Shown here piece after piece: positions 6,217 through 11,395 of a stretch of 11,395 bases of DNA. Location of the stretch: assembly GCA_038323265.1 (NCBI GenBank), contig JBBQGT010000103.1, positions 1 to 11,395 on the forward strand, written 5' to 3'. Every line of letters begins with the position of its first letter. Within the stretch, counting starts at the first letter, position 1. The notes beneath the pieces are model-generated. The model made no database searches. It was not told where the DNA came from and was given only the letters and a program-made list of their open reading frames with translations. Made by a program: the position numbers and the translations under genes. This DNA is from PNKC01 sp038323265 (GTDB taxonomy: Bacteria > Chloroflexota > Dehalococcoidia > Tepidiformales > Tepidiformaceae).

Positions 6217-6602
6217 GACCCTTCCGCGACCTCCACGTGTGGCGAGACTCGCATCAGCTGACGCTGGAGGTACACAAACTGACGCGCACCTTCCCGCGAG
6301 AAGAGGTCTATGCACTGACCAACCAGATGTGGCGCGCCGCGTATTCCGTACCTATGAACATCGCTGAGGGATCGGCAAGAAGTGACCGCGAATTCCACCA
6401 GGCTCTTCGCGTTGCGTTGGGTTCGGCGACTGAACTCGAGTACCAATTTCTTCTGGCCAAAGACCTCGGGTATATCTCTCTCGCCCAGCATCGAGAGTTG
6501 GATTCCGCCGTCGTCTCGGTAAAGCGCCAACTTGTAAGCTTCATGCAGAAGTTCAACGTTCAGGGAACCAATAGCCAACAGCCGAAAGCCAACAGCCTAT
6601 GA
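6213..6602 (+). CDS. S23-family four-helix-bundle protein (23S rRNA intervening-sequence protein family)
   Basis: This 129-residue protein is a typical member of the S23/IVP four-helix-bundle family. It opens with FRDLHVWRDSHQLTLEVHKLT (4-24), then FPREEVYALTNQMWRAAYSVPMNIAEGSAR (about 28-57), with the diagnostic R-A-x-S-V-P-x-N-I-A-E-G block, then an ELEYQFLLAKDLGYIS helix. Relatives are encoded in intervening sequences of 23S rRNA genes, and the diversity-generating-retroelement protein Avd shares the fold. No rRNA, reverse transcriptase or variable repeat is visible here, so the function is unknown. The start at ATG 6213 has AGGA at 6203-6206. The last dozen residues (GTNSQQPKANSL) are encoded by the right repeat array, so they are not part of the conserved fold. 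Its TGA overlaps the pheT ATG. By eye it is less GC-rich than pheS and pheT, consistent with transfer. Confidence 0.88.
   Translation: MRPFRDLHVWRDSHQLTLEVHKLTRTFPREEVYALTNQMWRAAYSVPMNIAEGSARSDREFHQALRVALGSATELEYQFLLAKDLGYISLAQHRELDSAVVSVKRQLVSFMQKFNVQGTNSQQPKANSL
6565..6599 (-). repeat. right heptamer array, inverted relative to the left one
   Basis: Read on the minus strand from 6599 inward, five 7-bp units follow without gaps: TAGGCTG, TTGGCTT, TCGGCTG, TTGGCTA, TTGGTTC. This mirrors the left array, including the TAGGC outer end. The array is translated as the C-terminal tail of the S23 protein and ends on the A of the pheT start codon. Confidence 0.8.
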
Positions 6603-9019
6603 AACTTTCCCTCAACTGGCTCCGCGACTTCGTCGACATCGAGCTCCCCGTCCCAGAACTGGCCCGGCTGCTCATCGACTGCACCGCGGAGGTCGAAAGC
6701 TGGGAAACGCTTGGCGCACAGTGGGACGCCGAGCGCATCCGCGTCGCAGAAGTGGTGGCCATCGAGCCGCACCCCGACGCAGACCGCCTGCGCCTTGCCA
6801 CGGTGCAGACCGGCTCCGGCTTGCAACGGGTCGTCTGCGGCGCGCCCAACCTTGAGGTCGGTCAGAAGGTTGCGTTCGCCACCGAAGGCGCGGAACTGAT
6901 CGACGGCCACACCGGCAAGCCCGCGAAGCTCAAGCTGCGCCCCATTCGCGGCGTCGAATCGGCCGGCATGGTGCTCAGCGAGAAGGAACTGGGACTAAGC
7001 GACGCCCACGATGGCATCCTCGTCCTGCCCGCGGATGCCATCGTGGGACGCCCTCTGGTGGAGCAACTTGGTGACGTCGTCTTCGATATCTCCACGTGGG
7101 CCAACCGCGCGGACTTGCTCGGCGTTCTCGGCTTTGGCCGGGAAGTCTCAGCACTTACCGGCGCCCCGCTTCGGGAGCCAGCAGGAGACCACGAGGAATC
7201 AAGCACACGCACGGCGGATTTGGTCTCGGTCTCGATCGAAGACCCGGATCTGTGCCTGCGATTCACCGCGTCGGTCATCCAGGACGTCACCATCGGGCCA
7301 TCGCCCGCCTGGATGCGGGAGCGGCTCCAGCGGCTTGGCATGCGCCCGATCAACAACGTCGTGGACATCACCAACTACGTGATGCTCGAAACCGGCCAGC
7401 CCCTCCACGCCTTCGACTACGACCTCGTACGCGAGAAGCGCATCGTCGCTCGCCGCGCAGAGCCTGGCGAGCGGCTACTGACGCTCGATGGCGTAGATCG
7501 CGAACTCGACTCCGAAATGCTCGTCATCTGCGATGGAGGCGGGCCTGTCGGTATCGCAGGCATCATGGGCGGCGGCAAAAGCGAAGTGAGCGCCAACACA
7601 AGGAACGTGCTGCTCGAGGTAGCGAATTTCAAGCGCGGCTCGATCCGCCGCACCTCCGGCGCCCTCAAGCTTCGCACCGAGGCCTCGCTGCGCTTCGAAA
7701 AGGGCATCGGGCCGGGGATGGCAGAGTACGCACAGCACCGGGCATTGCACCTCTTCGAACAGTTGACCGGCGGAACGGTCACCAGCGGACTGGTCGACAT
7801 CTACCCCGGCGAGCAGCCGCCGCGGACCATCGTCCTCGCCGCGGCGCGCATCGAGCAGGTACTCGGCATCGTCATACCCGCCGCCGAGGTCACCCGCATA
7901 CTCACCGGGCTGGGCTTCCTGGTCGAAACACCGTCGGTCGGCGAATTCCGGGTTCAGCCGCCCGATTGGCGCCCAGACGTCGAAATCCCCGACGACGTGG
8001 TTGAGGACATCGGGCGCATCTACGGCTACGACAAGCTCCCCATCACCACGCTCGAAGGCAAGCTGCCGGAGGCGCCGCCGAACCCGCTGCGGGATCTGCG
8101 CGAACGCGTCCGTGACCTCGCAGCCGGGCTCGGCTTTCAGGAGGTCATCACCTACTCCCTCACCGAACTGCAGAAACTGCAACGGGTCGTGGACCCGGCT
8201 GACTCCCTCCGCCTCGCGCCCCTCAGCGTGGTTAACCCCGTCGCCTCGCAGTACACCTACCTTCGCACCAGCATGCGCGCGGGCCTGCTCGAAACGTACG
8301 CGGCCAACCGCCGGCATCACGAAGGCCCCCTGCGACTGTTCGAAATCGGCTTCGAATACCTGCCCACCGAGGCCGACCTCCCGCACGAGCGCACGATGCT
8401 CTGCGCCCTCGTCGGCGGCACGCGCGAAGCCCGTTGGGGGGGCGCCACCGGCGAACGCCTGGACTTCTTCGATGCAAAGGGCGCCGTCGAGGCGTTCTTT
8501 GATGCGCTCGGCGTCCCCGAAACCTACGTACCGGCGGTGCAGTTCGGCCTGCTCGAAGGGCACACTGCCGAGGTGCGCGCCGGGAAAGACACCGTGGGCG
8601 TCGTGGCCCAGGTGCACCCCGCGACAGCCGCCTCGTTCGAAATCGATGAACCGGTGTTCCTCGTTGAACTCTCGATCGAGGACATCGTTCACGTTTTGCC
8701 CGAACGGCCCGAGTACATGGCGCCCTCCCGCTTCCCAGAGGTCCGCCAGGACCTCGCACTCCTGGTGGACGCCTCCACTCCTGCGTCGCGCGTACTCGAA
8801 ATCGTCCGCTCTCACCGCGCGAGCGGCGTGCGGCTGGGCGCTCAGGTGTTCGACGAGTATCGCGGCGAAGGCGTTCCGGCCGGACAGAAGTCGCTAGCCC
8901 TCCGTCTGCGCTACCAGGCCGATGACCATACCCTCACCGACGCAGACGTGGCGAAGATACAGGCCGGGCTCCTGAAAAGGCTGGAGAAAGACGCTGGCGC
9001 CACCCTCCGCGGGGGTTAG
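6599..9019 (+). CDS. pheT: phenylalanine-tRNA ligase beta subunit PheT
   Basis: This is the large structural and editing subunit of phenylalanyl-tRNA synthetase, 806 residues against 795 in E. coli. Domains in order: N-terminal MKLSLNWLRDFVDI; an OB-fold tRNA-binding domain (about 40-150, with EPHPDADRLRLATV and VCGAPNL); the B3/4 editing domain (about 215-385, including NNVVDITNYVMLETGQPLHAFD); the B5 domain (about 410-475, ending PDWRPDVEIPDDVVEDIGRIYGYDKLP); the catalytic-like core; and a C-terminal FDX-ACB anticodon-binding domain (about 710-804, starting SRFPEVRQDLALLVD). No Shine-Dalgarno precedes the ATG; the upstream bases are the heptamer array. The ATGA overlap with the S23 gene implies translational coupling. 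PheT and PheS together form the active enzyme. Confidence 0.97.
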   Translation: MKLSLNWLRDFVDIELPVPELARLLIDCTAEVESWETLGAQWDAERIRVAEVVAIEPHPDADRLRLATVQTGSGLQRVVCGAPNLEVGQKVAFATEGAELIDGHTGKPAKLKLRPIRGVESAGMVLSEKELGLSDAHDGILVLPADAIVGRPLVEQLGDVVFDISTWANRADLLGVLGFGREVSALTGAPLREPAGDHEESSTRTADLVSVSIEDPDLCLRFTASVIQDVTIGPSPAWMRERLQRLGMRPINNVVDITNYVMLETGQPLHAFDYDLVREKRIVARRAEPGERLLTLDGVDRELDSEMLVICDGGGPVGIAGIMGGGKSEVSANTRNVLLEVANFKRGSIRRTSGALKLRTEASLRFEKGIGPGMAEYAQHRALHLFEQLTGGTVTSGLVDIYPGEQPPRTIVLAAARIEQVLGIVIPAAEVTRILTGLGFLVETPSVGEFRVQPPDWRPDVEIPDDVVEDIGRIYGYDKLPITTLEGKLPEAPPNPLRDLRERVRDLAAGLGFQEVITYSLTELQKLQRVVDPADSLRLAPLSVVNPVASQYTYLRTSMRAGLLETYAANRRHHEGPLRLFEIGFEYLPTEADLPHERTMLCALVGGTREARWGGATGERLDFFDAKGAVEAFFDALGVPETYVPAVQFGLLEGHTAEVRAGKDTVGVVAQVHPATAASFEIDEPVFLVELSIEDIVHVLPERPEYMAPSRFPEVRQDLALLVDASTPASRVLEIVRSHRASGVRLGAQVFDEYRGEGVPAGQKSLALRLRYQADDHTLTDADVAKIQAGLLKRLEKDAGATLRGG

Positions 9020-9024
9020 CCCCC
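9011..9024. terminator. GC hairpin over the pheT stop codon
   Basis: GGGGG (9011-9015) and CCCCC (9020-9024) form a perfect 5-bp stem with loop TTAG, which contains the pheT stop. It sits in the 45-bp gap between the convergent pheT and usp genes, so it could serve both. No T-tract follows on either strand, so intrinsic termination is only possible, not clear. Confidence 0.35.
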
Positions 9025-9064
9025 ATCGAAATTGCGAAACGCCCAGGTCGTTGCGAGACGGCCC

Positions 9065-9535
9065 TCAGTCGTCGCGCTCCTCAAGCGTGTGCACCACCAG
9101 CACCGGGGTGCCGCACCTGCGGATCACATCCTCAGCCACGCTGCCGATGAACAAGCGTTTGAGGCCACCGCGCGCGTGCGTAGCCATCACAATCAAGTCG
9201 GCGCCAACCGTCCGCGCCTGCTCGACGATTTCCTCGGCTGAGTCGCCTTCAGCGAGCACCGTCTCCCAGGCCGGCGTACCCCAGGTCTGGCGGATGCCTT
9301 CGAGGTAGGCGGCCACCACGTCCTCATTCGCCTCGGCAACGGCCGCCGCCGCGGCGACGGAGCCCGAGGAGCCAAACGACTCAGCAGCGGTCGCGCCCAG
9401 GATTGTGCCATAGCCAGCGGTCACCGAAAGCAGTACCACCGTGGAATCAAACTTCTTTGCCAGTTCGATGGCCGGGACGAGGGCGGCTTCGCATTCCGGG
9501 GTCCCGTCCAGGGGGATGAGGATCTTTGAAAACAT
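9065..9535 (-). CDS. universal stress protein (UspA family)
   Basis: A single-domain Usp of 156 residues with the Rossmann-like UspA fold. It opens MFSKILIPLDGTPECEAALVPAIELA, with the conserved Asp in the first strand loop, and ends in the nucleotide-binding region ATHARGGLKRLFIGSVAEDV and TPVLVVH. The ATP-type motif G-x2-G-x9-G-(S/T) is only partly met: both early glycines are Ala here while the final GS is present, so ATP binding is uncertain. An Ala-rich stretch (SVAAAAAVAEA) lies mid-protein. ATG 9535 is preferred to upstream starts because homology begins there and AAGGA lies 6 bases upstream. It is divergent from mgtE and convergent with pheT. Such proteins are usually induced by stress; the specific cue cannot be read. 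Confidence 0.9.
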   Translation of the reverse strand: MFSKILIPLDGTPECEAALVPAIELAKKFDSTVVLLSVTAGYGTILGATAAESFGSSGSVAAAAAVAEANEDVVAAYLEGIRQTWGTPAWETVLAEGDSAEEIVEQARTVGADLIVMATHARGGLKRLFIGSVAEDVIRRCGTPVLVVHTLEERDD

Positions 9536-9667
9536 GAAGGTTCCTTCCTTACCGGTGAGCGGGTGATGCCATTTTGCGCCGGGTCGGCCGAGCGCGCCTA
9601 ATTTGCCTTCTGAATGGCCCGTCAGCGTTCCTGTTTCGAGCACCGATCGGCCTCAAACAATTGGGCA

Positions 9668-9696
9668 TTGACCCTTGATCCAGCGAGGCTTACGTT
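9668..9696 (+). promoter_or_regulatory. probable sigma-70-type promoter of mgtE
   Basis: TTGACC at 9668-9673 and TACGTT at 9691-9696 are separated by 17 bases, a good -35/-10 arrangement. Transcription would begin near 9703, giving a leader of about 60 bases with AAGGA at 9750-9754 before the ATG. This leader is too short for an M-box magnesium riboswitch. Confidence 0.45.
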
Positions 9697-9764
9697 CGCC
9701 CTGCGCCCTTCGGCGCATCCCCCCGCGCGCAAGCGCACTCAGCTCCGAAAAGGACACTTCGACG

Positions 9765-11114
9765 ATGGCAGAAGACGTTGCTGCCCGCGATGTATTGGAT
9801 GACGCCCGTGCGCTAGCCAGTGGCGGCGAGTGGTCCAAGCTTGTTGCCCTCGTTACTTCCCTCCACCCGGCAGACCTCGCTGAACTCGTCCTGCTCTTCG
9901 ACGAGGACGAGCGCGTCCTGCTTTTGGACAAGCTGCCGACTGATGTCGTCGGCCAGCTGTTCGAATACGCGGAGGACGACGAACTTCGTAATCTGATCCG
10001 TGGCGTGGGCCTTCAGGACCTTCCCGCCGTCCTCGAAGACGTCGATGACGACGTAGCAGCCGACGTCATCCAGCAACTGCAACCGGCGGAGCAGGTCGAG
10101 ACGCTCGCCGCCCTGGACCGCGGCGAGGAAGTCGCCGAGCTCATGCGCTACAACGACGAAACCGCCGGCGGCATCATGTCGCGCGGCTTCGTCGCCCTCA
10201 ACGAAGGGATAAGCGTCCAGCAAGCAATCGATTACTTCCGCGTCCTGCGGCCCCCCACAGACCGCGCCTACTACCTCTACGTCATCGACGACGAGCGCCG
10301 GCTGCAGGGCACCGTCAGTGTGCGCGACCTGTTGGTTTCCTCGCCCCGCACCACTCTGAGCGAAATCACCCAGCGCGATGTGCATGCCGTCGCCGTCGGC
10401 ACAGACCAGGAAGAAGTGGCGCGGACGCTGCAGAAGTACAACCTGATGGCTGTGCCGGTGGTCGATGACGACGGCCACCTGGAAGGTGTGACGACCGCTG
10501 ACGACCTGATGGACGTCCTCCAGGAAGAGGCCACTGAGGACATGTTCCGCATGGTTGGCCTGGACGAAGAGGAGACCGGCTCGACGCCGATCGGGCAGAC
10601 CATCCGGCTGCGCCTGCCGTGGCTGATCGTCAACCTCGGCACCGCGTTTGTGAGCACTGTGGTGCTTCTGCTGTTCCACGGCACGGTTTCCAAGGCCGGA
10701 GTCCTCATTGCGTTCGTCCCAGCGATTGCCAACCAGGCGGGCGTCACGGGCACGCAGACGGCGACCATCGCCGTCCGTTCTCTGGCCCTGCGCGAGCAGC
10801 GCCAGCCTCTGCGAAGGCTGCTTTCGCGTGAATGGGCAGTGGGCATCGTCAATGGACTGGTGGTGGGACTCATGCTGGCGACCGTCGCATTTGTGGTCGA
10901 AGGGAACTTGACGCTCAGTTTGATCCTGCTCGCCGCCATGATCGGCGCCACTTCGCTTGCCGCGCCGATCGGCCAGGTGGTCCCGCTCGTCCTCCGCCTG
11001 CTCCATTTCGACCCGGCACTGTCGTCCAGCATCTTCGTCACGATGTGTACGGACGGGTTGAGCTACCTGATCTCACTATCCCTTGCCGCCATCTTGATCA
11101 GCCAACTGACGTAA
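9765..11114 (+). CDS. mgtE: magnesium transporter MgtE
   Basis: This is an inner-membrane Mg2+ channel/transporter gated by cytosolic Mg2+; 449 residues. A soluble MgtE N-domain of acidic helical repeats (about 20-135, LHPADLAELVLLFDEDERVLLLDKLP) is followed by ETAGGIMSR, two CBS domains (about 138-198 and 202-256), a plug helix and five transmembrane segments (first at about 285-305). The pore signature is ANQAGVTGTQTATIAVRSLAL at about 322-342. The C-terminal segment DPALSSSIFVTMCTDGLSY holds Asp430, matching the pore Asp of Thermus MgtE. ATG 9765 is preferred to the upstream in-frame ATG 9675 because homology starts there and AAGGA lies 10 bases upstream. Regulation is probably at protein level through the N and CBS domains. 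The 3' end overlaps the convergent VOC gene by 39 bases. Confidence 0.95.
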   Translation: MAEDVAARDVLDDARALASGGEWSKLVALVTSLHPADLAELVLLFDEDERVLLLDKLPTDVVGQLFEYAEDDELRNLIRGVGLQDLPAVLEDVDDDVAADVIQQLQPAEQVETLAALDRGEEVAELMRYNDETAGGIMSRGFVALNEGISVQQAIDYFRVLRPPTDRAYYLYVIDDERRLQGTVSVRDLLVSSPRTTLSEITQRDVHAVAVGTDQEEVARTLQKYNLMAVPVVDDDGHLEGVTTADDLMDVLQEEATEDMFRMVGLDEEETGSTPIGQTIRLRLPWLIVNLGTAFVSTVVLLLFHGTVSKAGVLIAFVPAIANQAGVTGTQTATIAVRSLALREQRQPLRRLLSREWAVGIVNGLVVGLMLATVAFVVEGNLTLSLILLAAMIGATSLAAPIGQVVPLVLRLLHFDPALSSSIFVTMCTDGLSYLISLSLAAILISQLT

Positions 11115-11395
11115 CTCCGACCAGGATTTCACCGCCGACATTAACGAAAGCATGTTGCCGTCGGGGTCGCGAAAGAACGTCATCCACTCTTCCGTGCCGT
11201 CCTCGTGCTTGTGGATCAGGTGGGGCGCGCCTTCGAAGGGGACGCCCTTCGCGGCGAGCGAGTCCTGTGCGGCGTGGATATCGCCAACTTTGAAGTAGAC
11301 CACCGAATTGCCCTTTCCCTGAGCTTCCGGGAGCGCATCCAGGAAGAGTCGCGTGCCGCCACAATCGAAAAAGGCCAACTGCCCGAAGGTGTACA
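11076..11395 (-). CDS. VOC / glyoxalase-family protein, 5' end cut by the window edge
   Basis: The frame is open to the right edge, so the N-terminal part (probably about 40 residues) is outside. The visible 106 residues hold the second half of a vicinal-oxygen-chelate fold: FFDCGGTRLFLD, then VVYFKVGDIHAAQDSLAAKGVPF, HEDGTEEWMTFFRDPDGNMLSLMS, with the C-terminal Glu/Asp region typical of bleomycin-resistance and glyoxalase-like proteins. The family covers dioxygenases, lyases and antibiotic-binding proteins; the substrate cannot be read. The apparent TTG start at 11378 is internal and should not be used. It is convergent with mgtE; the last 13 codons (WSELRQLADQDGG-KG tail region plus stop) lie antisense to the mgtE 3' end. 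Confidence 0.8.
   Translation of the reverse strand, partial: YTFGQLAFFDCGGTRLFLDALPEAQGKGNSVVYFKVGDIHAAQDSLAAKGVPFEGAPHLIHKHEDGTEEWMTFFRDPDGNMLSLMSAVKSWSELRQLADQDGGKG

Larger units (their letters stand above)
6116..6220 (+). repeat. direct repeat of the leader including Shine-Dalgarno and ATG
   Basis: Segment 6116-6146 and segment 6191-6220 match at about 24 of 31 aligned positions with a single 1-base gap. Each consists of the end of a heptamer array, CG(A/G)AT(C/T)CGCCAGGA, a purine-rich ribosome-binding stretch, GAG, ATG and GACC. The start codons are 74 bases apart. The whole leader therefore looks duplicated, with only the downstream copy leading into the full S23 gene. Confidence 0.65.
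6084..6599 (+). mobile_element. candidate S23-protein cassette bounded by inverted heptamer arrays
   Basis: The segment lies between pheS and pheT, which are normally adjacent. It carries one gene for an S23-family four-helix-bundle protein, bounded on both sides by arrays of a 7-bp unit pointing inwards. Both outer ends read TAGGCY going in (TAGGCCA at 6084-6090 and, on the minus strand, TAGGCTG at 6599-6593). A perfect 16-bp inverted repeat, GGCTGTTGGCTATTGG, lies at 6093-6108 and 6568-6583. No transposase is encoded, so if mobile it would move by other means. Calling it a mobile unit is an inference from the repeat layout and the operon interruption. Confidence 0.55.

Noticed and set aside
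6087..6602. Intervening sequence of a 23S rRNA gene
   Set aside because: The S23-family gene here is flanked by pheS and pheT; no rRNA sequence is present on either side.
7475..8815. 446-codon open frame antisense to pheT
   Set aside because: It lies entirely inside the well-conserved pheT gene, has no recognisable domain, and such long antisense frames are common in GC-rich genes.
9697..9764. M-box magnesium riboswitch before mgtE
   Set aside because: The predicted leader is only about 60 bases and no M-box stems are visible; regulation probably acts on the protein.
9813..11006. 397-codon open frame antisense to mgtE
   Set aside because: It is an antisense shadow of mgtE, with composition typical of reverse-strand frames and no family resemblance.

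Overview
The window is GC-rich, densely packed bacterial chromosome. It is mostly housekeeping and physiology genes, with two insertions that are the interesting part. The gene content fits a free-living bacterium: a standalone RAM-domain protein, a lipoprotein resembling NHLRC2, a PheS with a four-cysteine insert, and MgtE. Chloroflexota is my best guess for the phylum, but this is an inference from protein flavour and I could not test it by search.

Layout. Positions 1-186 are the terminus of an IS21-family insertion sequence: the first codons of istA and four 22-bp terminal repeats. It has cut off a WecA/MraY-type sugar-phosphate transferase gene (165-515, minus). Divergent from that is a small dual-specificity-type phosphatase (about 625-1134, plus). 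It converges on a minus-strand cluster that reads, in transcription order, NHLRC2-like thioredoxin/NHL lipoprotein (4918-2828), standalone Lrp/AsnC RAM-domain protein (2765-2514) and MoeA (2430-1144). Plus-strand pheS (5028-6086) and pheT (6599-9019) encode the two subunits of phenylalanyl-tRNA synthetase. Then come a minus-strand universal stress protein (9535-9065), a divergent MgtE magnesium transporter (9765-11114), and a VOC/glyoxalase-family gene cut by the right edge and overlapping the mgtE 3' end.

The most notable feature lies between pheS and pheT. A segment of about 515 bp (6084-6599) encodes a four-helix-bundle protein of the S23 / 23S-rRNA intervening-sequence family. It is bounded by arrays of a 7-bp unit (TTGGCYR) in inverted orientation, including a perfect 16-bp inverted repeat. 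The left array starts on the pheS stop codon and the right array ends on the A of the pheT ATG. The leader (heptamers, Shine-Dalgarno, ATG) is present twice. The first copy opens a 25-codon ORF whose TGA overlaps the S23 ATG, and the S23 TGA overlaps the pheT ATG. pheT has no visible ribosome-binding site of its own, so its translation probably depends on the inserted genes. This looks like a compact mobile-like cassette built into an essential operon.
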